The notes: generated by a model from the letters alone, not told the origin. 17,540 nucleotides of DNA from Phenylobacterium sp. (GCA_019264505.1 JAHUZY010000044.1:1-17540); one strand, 5' to 3'. Counted from the stretch's first letter, positions 1 to 9,034 are shown. A program made the numbers and translations.

Positions 1-901
1 CCATCATGCAAGCCCGGCCGGCTGGATCGCCATAGACGCGGTAGGCCAGGGCCCGGCCATCGGCCAGCCGGTGGGTGCGCACCTCTGGCGCGGTCCCCAG
101 GGCGCCGGCCTCGGTGGCCGCCACCGTGTCGGGCGCCGTGGTCTGCAGGGACGAGGACAGGGCGCTGAGCTGGGCCAGCGCCCGGACCAGGTCGCTCTGG
201 CGGTTCAGGCCCATCTTCTCGAACACCGCCCGCAGCTGGTTGCGGACGGTGTTGAGGGAGACGTTCAGGTCCTCGGCGGACTCCTTGAGCGTGAGACCAT
301 CCTTCAGCCGCGCCGCCAGCCGGGTCTCCGCGGGCGTCAGGCCAAAGCTGTCCCGGATCGTGCGCCAGAGATGATCGGTGGCCTCCACCGCCGGGAAGAT
401 CAGGGCCGCCGAGGCGCGGTCAGCGCCGTCAATCCCGAGGATCAGCTCTGGTGGCGTTGCCGCAAGCGGCGACATGTAGGCGAAATGCGGATCATCATCG
501 TCGGCCTGGACGAGCTTGACGATCACCTGGCTGGCTTGGGATTCCGCCAGCCGCGCGCGGGCATGGGCCAGGGCCTCGTGGTTGGACGGGTTGAAGAACC
601 GCAGGCCGCGGCTTTCGACCACCCCCAGGCGGTCGCGAAACAGCGCCGCCCCAGGACCATTCCAGCCGACCACTCCCCCTGCTGGGGACAGGAGGATGAC
701 GCCGAGGCTCGCCTTCGTCCCAAGCGCGCCGTCCTCCAGGCTACGGAAATTCACCAGGACCGAACCGGTCTCAGGCGCCGCCTCGGGCGCCGCCCCGACA
801 GCGGCGATGATCTCTTCCCATCGTTCGGGACGCGCCGCGACGGCGTAGATCGTCTCGATCAGCTGAGCGGCGTCAGCTTTCGGCGCAGCGGAAGGGGACA
901 C
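1..901 (-). CDS. LuxR-type HTH regulator fused to an alpha/beta hydrolase (partial, C-terminus off the left edge)
   Basis: The visible 300 residues begin with a helical segment typical of Caulobacter-type LuxR regulators (LIETIYAVAARPERWEEI, about residues 14-31). A PAS-like region follows (about 60-170), then a GerE/LuxR helix-turn-helix at about 186-247 (LTPAETRLAARLKDGLTLKE, then SLNTVRNQLRAVFEKM). After a short Ala/Thr-rich linker the frame continues into RLADGRALAYRVYGDPAGR (about 278-296), which looks like the first strands of an alpha/beta hydrolase; the nucleophile region is outside the window. The start is set as GTG at 899-901, because an in-frame TGA lies just upstream (908-910) and the first ATG would remove half of the protein. 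No strong ribosome site is visible. It lies 93 bp downstream of the nitronate monooxygenase gene on the same strand. DNA binding is well supported; hydrolase activity is inferred from the N-terminal edge only. Confidence 0.75.
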   Translation of the reverse strand, partial: MSPSAAPKADAAQLIETIYAVAARPERWEEIIAAVGAAPEAAPETGSVLVNFRSLEDGALGTKASLGVILLSPAGGVVGWNGPGAALFRDRLGVVESRGLRFFNPSNHEALAHARARLAESQASQVIVKLVQADDDDPHFAYMSPLAATPPELILGIDGADRASAALIFPAVEATDHLWRTIRDSFGLTPAETRLAARLKDGLTLKESAEDLNVSLNTVRNQLRAVFEKMGLNRQSDLVRALAQLSALSSSLQTTAPDTVAATEAGALGTAPEVRTHRLADGRALAYRVYGDPAGRACMM

Positions 902-994
902 GGGTGATCAGACGCAAATGGGGGAACTGGGGGAAGTCCCAGATTACACGGGTCGCCCCGTCCGCCAAGCTTGCGTGCGATCACCCCGCGTCGG

Positions 995-2042
<1,048 letters not shown>

Positions 2043-2103
2043 GGCAAGCCGCGCTTGCGGATGACCCGCGTTCTTTCCTGCGGGCCGGCGCCTGGCTCGT
2101 CGC

Positions 2104-3063
2104 TCAGAGACCCGAGCGGCCGATGGCGTAGAAGCGCGCTGCCCGGCGGGCCCGCAGCTCGTCGGCGGAGAGGGCGGCCAGACCGTCCAGCTCCTCCTCC
2201 AGCACGTCGCCCAGGGTCTGCAGCATGGCCTCGCGGTCGGAATGGGCGCCGCCGGCCGGCTCGGGCACGATCCGGTCGACGATCTTCATCTTCAGCAGGT
2301 CCTGGGCTGAGATCTTCATCGCCTTGGCGGCCTCTTCGGCCGTGCGCGACCCCCGCCACAGGATGGAGTTGGCGCCTTCCGGCGAGATCACCGAATAGAT
2401 GGCGTGCTCCAGGATCAGCACCCGGTTGCCCGAGGCGATGGCGATGGCGCCGCCGGAGCCGCCCTCCCCGCTGACCACGCAGATCATCGGCACGCCCAGG
2501 GTCAGGCAGCGCTGGGTCGAGCGGGCGATCGCCTCGGCCACGCCGCGCTCCTCGCTGCCCACGCCGGGATAGGCGCCGGCGGTGTCGATGAAGCTGATGA
2601 CCGGCAGGTTGAAGTTCTCGGCCATGTCCATCAGGCGGATGGCCTTGCGATAGCCTTCGGGACGGGTGGAGCCGAAGTTGTGCTTCACACGGCTGGCGGT
2701 GTCGTGGCCCTTTTCATGGCCAAGGATCATCACCGGACGCCCGCGGAACCGGCCGAGTCCGCCGATCAGGGCCTGGTCGTCGGCATATTTTCGGTCGCCC
2801 CGCAGCTCTACGAAGTCCTCGATCAGGCCCGCCGCATAGTCCACGAAGTGAGGGCGCTCGGGATGGCGGGCGACCTGGGTCTTCTGCCAGGGGTCGAGCT
2901 TTGCGTAGGCCTTGACCCGCAGCTCGGCGGCCCGGGCGCGCAGGGCTTCGATTTCGGAATCCATGCCGCCGCCCTCGGCGGTCTCCGACAGGCGCTGCAG
3001 TTCCTCGATCTTGGCTTCGAGATCAGCGATGGGGCGCTCGAACTCGAGATAATGTGCGGCCAT
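2104..3063 (-). CDS. accA: Acetyl-CoA carboxylase carboxyltransferase subunit alpha
   Basis: A 319-residue AccA of normal length. With AccD it transfers the carboxyl group from carboxybiotin to acetyl-CoA, giving malonyl-CoA for fatty acid synthesis in the cytoplasm. The N-terminal helical arm (YLEFERPIADLEAKIEELQ, about 5-23) is typical. The crotonase-fold core shows DTAGAYPG (about 160-167) and the oxyanion-hole Gly-rich GEGGSGGA (about 199-206), then SPEGANSILWR in the C-terminal half. The start is ATG at 3061-3063; an AAGGA lies about 11-12 nt upstream, a rather long spacing. accD, accB and accC are not in the window. A candidate promoter lies in the 122-bp gap upstream, so expression need not depend on the xerD-mscS genes. 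Confidence 0.97.
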   Translation of the reverse strand: MAAHYLEFERPIADLEAKIEELQRLSETAEGGGMDSEIEALRARAAELRVKAYAKLDPWQKTQVARHPERPHFVDYAAGLIEDFVELRGDRKYADDQALIGGLGRFRGRPVMILGHEKGHDTASRVKHNFGSTRPEGYRKAIRLMDMAENFNLPVISFIDTAGAYPGVGSEERGVAEAIARSTQRCLTLGVPMICVVSGEGGSGGAIAIASGNRVLILEHAIYSVISPEGANSILWRGSRTAEEAAKAMKISAQDLLKMKIVDRIVPEPAGGAHSDREAMLQTLGDVLEEELDGLAALSADELRARRAARFYAIGRSGL

Positions 3064-3101
3064 CGAGGTGTCTTGTCCTTGGCTGTGCGCGGAAGCGCGG
3101 G

Positions 3102-3130
3102 AAGTTAGGCGGGAACCCGCACGGTCACAA
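3102..3130 (-). promoter_or_regulatory. Candidate housekeeping promoter for accA
   Basis: On the minus strand, TTGTGA (3130-3125) and TAACTT (3107-3102) are separated by 17 bp, about 40 nt before the accA start. The spacer holds a small palindrome, GCGGG-tt-CCCGC (3109-3120), that might bind a regulator. The match to the Caulobacter consensus TTGACGS-N10-14-GCTANAWC is only moderate. Confidence 0.35.
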
Positions 3131-3135
3131 GGGCG

Positions 3136-3149
3136 CCCTCGCCCGAGGG
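3136..3149 (-). terminator. Weak hairpin between mscS and accA
   Basis: CCCTC and GAGGG (5-bp stem, 4-nt loop) lie between the mscS stop and the candidate accA promoter. There is no T-run, so it is at best a weak or factor-assisted terminator for the xerD-mscS transcript. Confidence 0.2.
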
Positions 3150-3185
3150 GAATTGACGCTAGCTCGCTTCCGTTCCGATGTCCTG

Positions 3186-4232
3186 TCAGGGGGGGCCGGC
3201 GATGTCCGCTGCAGGGGTCGCCGGACGCGCCTCGGGATCAGGTTCAGGCTCGGGTTCCGGCAGCGGCCTTACGACGTCCTCGGCGGCGTCATTGACCGAG
3301 GCCTGCGGCGCCTCGGCCGGCTGCTGGGCGCTCGGGGTCTTCAGGCCCAGGGCTTCCAAAGCCCCTTCGCCCTCGTGGCCGAACAGACTACGGATGCGCA
3401 GATCCTGCTGGGGATACGGAATCTCGATGTTCGCCGCGCGCAGGGCGTCATCAATGGCCCAGGTATAGGCCGCCACCATCGCATTGGGCCGTTTGGCCGC
3501 GTTGAGGTCTGGCCAGACCAGCAGCTCGAAATTCAGGGCCGAATCCCCGAAGCCGACCAGCCAGACCTGGGACTTGTGCGCCTCACTCTCTGGCATGGCG
3601 AAGGGCAAGGCCCGGGCGGCCGCCAGAACGGCGTCGCGCACCTTGTCCTTGTCCGCCCCATAGGCCACCGAGAAGGGAATGTGAATCCGACGGGTCTGCC
3701 CGTGCAGGGTCCAGTTGACCAGCGTCCCCTCGATCAGGTGCGAATTGGGGACGATAATGTCGATATTGTCGTTGTTGCGGATGCGGGTGGCCCTGGGGCC
3801 GATCTCCTGCACCTGACCCCGCTGTCCGCCCTCCAGCTCCACATAGTCGCCGATATTGACCACCCGGTCGAAGATCAGCACGAGGCCGGAGACGAACTCC
3901 TTGACCACGCCCTGCAGACCAAGACCCACGCCGACCCCCACCGCCCCGGCGAATATGGCCAGGGAAGAGAAGTCGAGGCCGACGGTGGAGAGACCTGCGA
4001 CCAGGCCGATGATCACCACCCCATAGGTGACCAGCTTTTCGACGATATAGAGCGCTGCGCTGCCGTACCGGGCGCGGGCGCGAACCCGCCTCAGCCCCTG
4101 GGCCGCCACCCAGGCGACCACAAAGGCCGCCAGGATCACCAGGGCGCCGGCGATCACGCCCCCCAGGGTCACGGGGGTTCGGCCGATGGTGAAGAGGATG
4201 AATTCCTCCAGGCCTTCGAGTTCGGTCTGCAT
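3186..4232 (-). CDS. Small-conductance mechanosensitive channel, MscS family
   Basis: A 348-residue inner-membrane MscS-type channel that would open under membrane tension and release solutes on hypo-osmotic shock. Hydrophobic segments lie at about 22-46 and 62-85, followed by the Gly/Ala-rich pore helix at about 88-120 (AIFAGAVGVGVGLGLQG, then VVKEFVSGLVLIFDR). The beta domain follows (IGDYVELEGGQRGQVQEIG, then IIVPNSHLIEG at about 159-169). The C-terminus ends in a Pro/Glu-rich tail (PEPEPEPDPEARP), encoded by short near-repeats at about 3225-3262 and probably disordered. Its ATG directly follows the xerD stop (TAAATG) without a clear ribosome site, which suggests translational coupling. 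The size and three-helix layout fit the short MscS class rather than MscK-like proteins. Confidence 0.93.
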   Translation of the reverse strand: MQTELEGLEEFILFTIGRTPVTLGGVIAGALVILAAFVVAWVAAQGLRRVRARARYGSAALYIVEKLVTYGVVIIGLVAGLSTVGLDFSSLAIFAGAVGVGVGLGLQGVVKEFVSGLVLIFDRVVNIGDYVELEGGQRGQVQEIGPRATRIRNNDNIDIIVPNSHLIEGTLVNWTLHGQTRRIHIPFSVAYGADKDKVRDAVLAAARALPFAMPESEAHKSQVWLVGFGDSALNFELLVWPDLNAAKRPNAMVAAYTWAIDDALRAANIEIPYPQQDLRIRSLFGHEGEGALEALGLKTPSAQQPAEAPQASVNDAAEDVVRPLPEPEPEPDPEARPATPAADIAGPP

Positions 4233-5153
4233 TTAGCGCTTACGCCCCAGCGGATGTTTGGTTTCGACCACCTGTCGCAGATGGTCGCCGGCCAGGTGGG
4301 TGTAGATCTGCGTCGTGGCGATATCGGCATGCCCCAGCAGGGTCTGGACGACCCGCAGGTCGGCCCCGCCCTCCAGCAGGTGGGTCGCAAAGGCGTGGCG
4401 CAGGACGTGCGGGCTGACCCGGGCCGGATCGATCCCGGCGTCGGCCGCGGCCTCATCCATCAGCTGGGCCAACCTCCTGGGCGTCAGCCGCCCGCCCTTG
4501 CCCCGGGACGGGAACAGCCAGGGATTGGCGGCGTCGCCCTTGGGCAGGAAGGTCTGGCGGACCTCAAGATAGGCCTTCACCGCCGCCCTAGCGGTGGCGT
4601 TCAGGGGCGCCAGCCGTTCCTTGCCGCCCTTGCCCTTGACGATCAGATAGGCCGGGTCCCGGGCCAGTATGGCCAGCGGCAGGGCCGTCAGCTCCGAGAC
4701 CCGCAGGCCGGACGCATAGAGCAGCTCCACCATGCAAGCCAGACGCAGCCCCTGGGCGCCGTCCCGAGCCGCCGCCGCCGCGATCAGGGCGTCCACCTCG
4801 GCGCGGTCCAGGGTGCGCGGCAGGGGTCGGCCCTTGCGGGGCGCGTCCACCCTGCGGGACGGGTCATCGGTCCGCCAACCCTCTCCGAGGACGAAGCGGT
4901 AGAACTGGCGAACGCTGGCGCGCCGCCGGGCCGCCGTGGCCGGGGCCAGCCCCCGCTCGCCGAGGACGGCGAAATAGGACTCCACGGCCTCGGCGCTGGC
5001 CTCGGCGAGGCTCGTCCCCTGCCCAGCCAGGAAGGCCTGGGCGTCGGTCAGGTCCCTGCCATAGGCGGTCAGGGTGTTGCGGGCTGCGGCCCGCTCCACC
5101 GACATCATCTCGAGAAAGGCCTCGACCCAGCCTTCGGTGGCCTGGGCGCTCAT
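4233..5153 (-). CDS. xerD: Site-specific tyrosine recombinase XerD
   Basis: A 306-residue tyrosine recombinase. XerD works with XerC at the dif site, under FtsK control, to resolve chromosome dimers at division. The N-terminal SAM-like core-binding domain covers about 8-95. The catalytic domain carries the full set of residues: R151 (ASGLRVSEL), K175 (VKGKGGKERL), H249 and R252 (SPHVLRHAFATH), H275 (LLGHADIATTQ) and the nucleophile Y284 (IYTHL). Its length and the absence of attachment sites or phage genes nearby favour the housekeeping enzyme over an integron or phage integrase. XerD is preferred over XerC from overall resemblance, not from a diagnostic residue. ATG overlaps the stop of the upstream gene (ATGA) and its own stop abuts mscS, so the three genes form one transcript. 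Confidence 0.92.
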   Translation of the reverse strand: MSAQATEGWVEAFLEMMSVERAAARNTLTAYGRDLTDAQAFLAGQGTSLAEASAEAVESYFAVLGERGLAPATAARRRASVRQFYRFVLGEGWRTDDPSRRVDAPRKGRPLPRTLDRAEVDALIAAAAARDGAQGLRLACMVELLYASGLRVSELTALPLAILARDPAYLIVKGKGGKERLAPLNATARAAVKAYLEVRQTFLPKGDAANPWLFPSRGKGGRLTPRRLAQLMDEAAADAGIDPARVSPHVLRHAFATHLLEGGADLRVVQTLLGHADIATTQIYTHLAGDHLRQVVETKHPLGRKR

Positions 5154-6469
5154 CTCAGGGCCAGCAGGCCTTCGACCGCATAGGCCCGGGCATGGTCATG
5201 GAGACCGGCGGCGGCCAGGGCGGTGATGATGCGGGCGCGGTCGGCCGCCGCGGGGCCGTTCGGTCCGGCCTCGGCGCTGGTCCACAGGGCCAGCAGCGCG
5301 GTCTCGCCGGCGAGCCTCGCGCCCGCCGCCTGATCCATGGCGAAGCCCCGCGCCACCGGAGCCTTGGGCTGCGGCAGGCTGAAGGCGGCGAATTCTCCCC
5401 GGGCCTGCGGGCTGAACGGCGTGCCCAGGGCGGCGAGGATCAGGGCGGCCTCCTGGGCGCGGCGGCGGTTGCGCGCCTCACCCACGCCGCCACGCTCCAC
5501 CAGCCGATCAAGGGTGGGGCCGTCCTGCCGGCCGGCTGCGGCGGCGATCAGGGCGTCGAGCAGGGCCAGATCCAGCGCGTCGGGCTGGGGCGCGTCATCC
5601 TGGGCCAGGGCGCTGCGCACGCCCTCGGCCAGGGCCAGGTCGCCCTGGGCCAGCACGGCCATGGCCGCGGACACCGGGCCTTCGCCGGCGATCATCGGCC
5701 AGCGCGCCTCCGGCGGCGGCGGCCCGTCCAGGGCGCCGGCCACGCCGGGTCCCGGCTCGGCGGCGGCCAGGTCGAGGCTGAGACTGCGGGACAGGGCGAG
5801 GTCCAGGCCCGTCCGAAGCGCGGCGGCGCCGGGATCGCCGGCCCCGGCGAGCTTGGCCCCCATCAGCCGGGCGAAGATCGCGTCCCGCTCCACCCCTTGA
5901 GCCAGATCATAGGTCAGGCGGGCGGCGGGCTCGCCGGCCCTGGCCTGGCAATAGGCGCGCAGGCGCAGCCAGTAGATCTGGTCACGATCGACGCTGAGGG
6001 CCTGGGCGATATCGCAGGCCTCCTGGTCGGCGCCGGTCAGAAGGGCGGCTTCGGCGGCGACCTCGGAAAGGGCGGCGTTGCGATCAAGCCCGCCGGTCCG
6101 GCGCAGGACGGCCTGGGCCGAGGCCGCCTCCCCCAGGGCGATCAGGGCCTGAGCCCTCGCCGCGGCCAGGGCGGGATCGTCTCCGCCGCCTTCGGGACCG
6201 CGGGCGCCGGTGGCCAGGACCGCGCGCGCCAGGGCTGAGGTGGCCGGCGACAGGGGCTTCTGCGCCAGCAGCGGCACGACCGTTCGCGCCGTCGCCGCAG
6301 AGGCGCCATTCCACAGGTCGGGACCAAGGCCGGTCTCGCGCCCGGCGGCGGAAAACAGGTCTGGGGCCGGCAGCATGACGCTCTCGACCGCCTGAGCGAT
6401 CGAGGGGCCGGGCAAGGCGAAGGCGAGGAGCGCGAAGCTGGCGAAGAGGGAGGATCTGAACTTCAGCAT
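5150..6469 (-). CDS. Secreted alpha-helical protein of unknown function, first gene of the xerD operon
   Basis: I do not recognise this 439-residue protein. It opens with a clear Sec signal peptide: Lys/Arg at 3-5, a hydrophobic core at about 8-19 and a probable cleavage after AQA (about residue 27). The mature part is very rich in Ala, Leu and Gly in short helical blocks, similar to TPR or Sel1-like helical repeats, though no repeat register is certain. The only two cysteines are C152 and C174, 22 residues apart, which could form a disulfide in the periplasm. AAGGTGAG lies just upstream of the ATG at 6467-6469. The stop overlaps xerD by 4 bp, so the two are co-translated. A shared role in envelope or division biology is only a guess from position. 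Confidence 0.85.
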   Translation of the reverse strand: MLKFRSSLFASFALLAFALPGPSIAQAVESVMLPAPDLFSAAGRETGLGPDLWNGASAATARTVVPLLAQKPLSPATSALARAVLATGARGPEGGGDDPALAAARAQALIALGEAASAQAVLRRTGGLDRNAALSEVAAEAALLTGADQEACDIAQALSVDRDQIYWLRLRAYCQARAGEPAARLTYDLAQGVERDAIFARLMGAKLAGAGDPGAAALRTGLDLALSRSLSLDLAAAEPGPGVAGALDGPPPPEARWPMIAGEGPVSAAMAVLAQGDLALAEGVRSALAQDDAPQPDALDLALLDALIAAAAGRQDGPTLDRLVERGGVGEARNRRRAQEAALILAALGTPFSPQARGEFAAFSLPQPKAPVARGFAMDQAAGARLAGETALLALWTSAEAGPNGPAAADRARIITALAAAGLHDHARAYAVEGLLALR

Positions 6470-6515
6470 GGTCTCACCTTAGACTGGCTTGAGCAGCGGT
6501 CATGCCTTCCGTGCG

Positions 6516-6542
6516 GATTTTGCATGACAGCCCCGAGGTAAA
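6516..6542 (-). promoter_or_regulatory. Candidate promoter of the secreted-protein/xerD/mscS operon
   Basis: Read on the minus strand, TTTACCT (6542-6536), 12 bp, then GCAAAATC (6523-6516) resembles the Caulobacter housekeeping consensus TTGACGS-N10-14-GCTANAWC. It would give a leader of about 40 nt. On the plus strand an overlapping weaker match (TTGCATG at 6520-6526, 10 bp, GGTAAACC at 6537-6544) could serve the divergent aldehyde dehydrogenase gene. Both are unproven. Confidence 0.3.
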
Positions 6543-6581
6543 CCGAGCTTCACTGGTTTCAAACCCAGACGCGAGGCCCCC

Positions 6582-8027
6582 ATGACCACGTCCGCAGAGC
6601 CCACCCGTGACGACATGCAGCGTATCCTCGAGCGCCAGAAGGCCGCTCAACTGGCTGAGGGGCCGCCCTCGGAGCAGTTGAGGCTGGCGCGGCTGGACCG
6701 CTGTATTGATCTCCTGATCGACCATGCCGAGGAAATCGCCGACGCCATCAATGACGACTTCGGATCCCGCTCCAAGGCGGTCACTGGCCTGACCGACATC
6801 GCCGCCTCCATCGGCCCGCTGAAGCACGCCAAGGCCCATCTGCGGAAATGGATGGCGCCGGAGAAGCGCAAGACGACGCCCGCCATCCTTGGCCTGTTCG
6901 GCGCCAAGGCGCAGCTGCAGTTCCAGCCCAAGGGCGTGGTGGGCGTCATCAGCCCCTGGAACTTCCCGGTCAACCTGACCTTCGGCCCCCTGGCCGGCAT
7001 CCTGGCGGCGGGCAACCGGGCGATGATCAAGCCCTCGGAATTCACACCCAAGACCTCTGACCTGATGAAGGCCATGTTCGCCAAGGCCTTCAGCGAGGAC
7101 GAGATCGCCGTCTTCACCGGCGGTCCGGACGTCGGCCGCGCCTTCTCGGGCCTGGCCTTCGACCACCTGATCTATACCGGCGGCACGGCTGTGGCCCGTC
7201 ATGTGATGCGCGCAGCCGCCGACAATCTGGTGCCGCTGACCCTGGAGCTGGGCGGCAAGAGCCCGGTGATCCTGTCTGAGGGCGCTGACATGGGCCTGGC
7301 CGCAGCCCGCATCATGGCCGGCAAGACCCTGAACGCCGGCCAGATCTGCCTGGCGCCCGACTATGTCCTGGCGCCTGAGGGTCAGGTGGGCGCCTTCGTG
7401 GAGGAGGCCCGCGGGGCGGTGGCCCGGATGTTCCCCACCCTGAAGGACAATCCCGACTACACCGCCATCATCGCCCAGAACCACTATGAGCGGATCACCG
7501 GCTATATCGAGGACGCCCGGGCCAAGGGCGCCGAGGTGGTGCAGCTCAATCCGGCGGACGAGGATTTCAGCCAGCAGCCCTATCGCAAGATCCCGCCGAC
7601 CCTGATCCTCAACCCCACCGACGACATGACGGTCATGCAGGAGGAAATCTTCGGCCCCGTCCTGCCGGTGAAGACCTATCGGGGAACCCAGGCGGCCATC
7701 GACTATGTGAACAGCCGCGAACGGCCGCTGGCCCTCTACTGGTTCGGGACCGACGAGGCCGAGAAGGAAAAGGTGCTGACCCACACCACGTCGGGCGGGG
7801 CCACCGTCAATGACGTGATCTTCCATGTGGCCCAGGAAGAGCTGCCCTTCGGCGGCGTCGGCCCCTCGGGCATGGGCTCCTATCACGGCCATGACGGCTT
7901 CAAGGAGTTCAGCCACCGCAAGTCGGTCTACAGCCAGCTGAAGAAGGACATCGGGCCGCTCCAGCGGATGCGGCCGCCCTATGGTCCGGCCATCGCCGGC
8001 TATCTGAAAGGCGCGGTCAAACGCTGA
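6582..8027 (+). CDS. Coniferyl-aldehyde-dehydrogenase-type NAD(P)+-dependent aldehyde dehydrogenase
   Basis: A 481-residue member of the ALDH superfamily. Such enzymes oxidise aldehydes to acids with NAD(P)+ in the cytoplasm. The catalytic parts are visible: PWNFPV with the oxyanion Asn (about 127), the general base E222 in LELGGKSP, and the nucleophile C256 in NAGQICLAPDY. EEIFGPVLPV and LPFGGVGPSGMGSYHG follow near the C-terminus. The N-terminus, the QICLAPDYVL context and the SYHGHDGF ending resemble the coniferyl aldehyde dehydrogenase (CalB) group, which also accepts fatty aldehydes, so the true substrate is open. GAGG lies 5 nt before the ATG. The gene stands alone: it diverges from the xerD operon and converges on the kinase gene with only 8 bp between their stops. 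Confidence 0.9.
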   Translation: MTTSAEPTRDDMQRILERQKAAQLAEGPPSEQLRLARLDRCIDLLIDHAEEIADAINDDFGSRSKAVTGLTDIAASIGPLKHAKAHLRKWMAPEKRKTTPAILGLFGAKAQLQFQPKGVVGVISPWNFPVNLTFGPLAGILAAGNRAMIKPSEFTPKTSDLMKAMFAKAFSEDEIAVFTGGPDVGRAFSGLAFDHLIYTGGTAVARHVMRAAADNLVPLTLELGGKSPVILSEGADMGLAAARIMAGKTLNAGQICLAPDYVLAPEGQVGAFVEEARGAVARMFPTLKDNPDYTAIIAQNHYERITGYIEDARAKGAEVVQLNPADEDFSQQPYRKIPPTLILNPTDDMTVMQEEIFGPVLPVKTYRGTQAAIDYVNSRERPLALYWFGTDEAEKEKVLTHTTSGGATVNDVIFHVAQEELPFGGVGPSGMGSYHGHDGFKEFSHRKSVYSQLKKDIGPLQRMRPPYGPAIAGYLKGAVKR

Positions 8028-8035
8028 GCTGCAGA

Positions 8036-9034
8036 TCAGCCTTCGCCCAGGTTCAGGATCGACGCGCCGTCGCCCTGGGCCAGGGGGATGTTGACGGTGC
8101 AGACCAGACCCTCGGGGCGGTGCTCTACCCGCGTGCGGCCGTCCCCGTCCTGGCCGAAGCTGCGGGCGATCAGACGCAGCCCAAAGCCTTCGCGCCCGTC
8201 CGGCGGGGACACCGGCGGGCCGCCGGTCTCCTGCCAGAGCAGGGTCATGCTGCGCGCCCCGGCCGCGTCGTGGGAGAGGTTCCAGGAGATGGACACCTGC
8301 CCCGTCTGCGCCGACAGCGCGCCATACTTGATGGCGTTGGTGGTGAGTTCGTGCAGCACCAGCGACAGGGACACCGCCTGCTGCGGACTGAGGAAGACGC
8401 GGGGCCCCTCGATGCGAAACAGGCCCAGGCCTGAGCCGTCGTGGGGGGCCAGCGCGCGCTCGACGATGGCGCCCAGATCAGCGCCCGCCCAGCTTTCGGC
8501 CACCAGCACATTGTGCGCCTGAGCGAGCGCGATCAGTCGTTCGGTCAGGACATTGCGCGTGCCGGCGCTGACATCGGCCGCCCGCAGGGTGTGATCGACG
8601 ATCGACTGGACCGTGGCCAGGGTGTTCTTGATCCGGTGGTTCAGTTCATTCAGCAGCAGGATCCGCTGGTCCTCGGCGAGTTTCGAGGCGGTCTCGTCCC
8701 GCAGGAACTTGATGAGCTGCGGCCTGTCGCCCAGCGTCATGGTCACGCCATTGGCCCAGAACCGCTCGCCGTTCTGGCGCAGGTGCCAGCGGGTGTCCTC
8801 GGCTCTTCCTTCGCGATAGGCCTTGGCCATCTCTGCTTCCGGGGCGCCGACCGCGACGTCCGGCGGCAAAAACAGCCGCGAGAAGGACATGCCGATGGCC
8901 TCGTCGGAGCGATAGCCGAAGATCGTCTGCGCGCCCGGCGACCAGGCGGCGATACGGCCGTCCGGCTCCAGGGTGAAGACGGCGTAGTCTCGGGCGTTCT
9001 TCACAATGAGGTAGGCCAGGTCCGGATCGATCAA
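8036..9034 (-). CDS. Soluble PAS-domain HWE-family sensor histidine kinase
   Basis: A 332-residue cytoplasmic kinase without membrane segments. A PAS domain covers about 8-115 (ARDYAVFTLEPDGRIAAWSP, then GYRSDEAIG). The dimerisation helix carries the phospho-acceptor H133 in LNELNHRIKNTLATVQS, matching the HRXXN signature. The ATPase part shows the N-box LHELTTNAIKYG (H228, N233), W267-x-E269 (LLWQETGG), which with H228 defines the HWE family, and a G-box GFGLRLIARSF at 283-293. The start is TTG at 9032-9034: an in-frame TGA at 9068-9070 limits extension and no ATG is available before the PAS domain. HWE/HRXXN kinases in alphaproteobacteria often act in light, oxygen or general stress signalling. 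No response regulator adjoins it; the nearest is at 12362. The PAS ligand is unknown. Confidence 0.9.
   Translation of the reverse strand: MIDPDLAYLIVKNARDYAVFTLEPDGRIAAWSPGAQTIFGYRSDEAIGMSFSRLFLPPDVAVGAPEAEMAKAYREGRAEDTRWHLRQNGERFWANGVTMTLGDRPQLIKFLRDETASKLAEDQRILLLNELNHRIKNTLATVQSIVDHTLRAADVSAGTRNVLTERLIALAQAHNVLVAESWAGADLGAIVERALAPHDGSGLGLFRIEGPRVFLSPQQAVSLSLVLHELTTNAIKYGALSAQTGQVSISWNLSHDAAGARSMTLLWQETGGPPVSPPDGREGFGLRLIARSFGQDGDGRTRVEHRPEGLVCTVNIPLAQGDGASILNLGEG

Noticed and set aside
3186..3262. Short near-repeats encoding Pro-Glu pairs at the MscS C-terminus as a repeat element
   Set aside because: They are in frame, short and imperfect, and look like an ordinary disordered acidic tail.
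3054..5183. A 709-codon plus-strand frame over mscS and xerD
   Set aside because: It crosses two clear genes on the other strand, and its translation is Gly/Gln/His/Arg-rich with no recognisable domain.
6474..7916. A 480-codon minus-strand open frame opposite the aldehyde dehydrogenase gene
   Set aside because: It is the mirror of a well-supported enzyme with all catalytic residues. Its translation is rich in His, Gly and Arg with no domain, as expected from GC-rich antisense DNA.
8023..8040. Inverted repeat GCTGA...TCAGC at the ALDH/kinase convergent ends
   Set aside because: It is only 5 bp with an 8-nt loop and mostly reflects two TGA stop codons facing each other; too weak to call a terminator.
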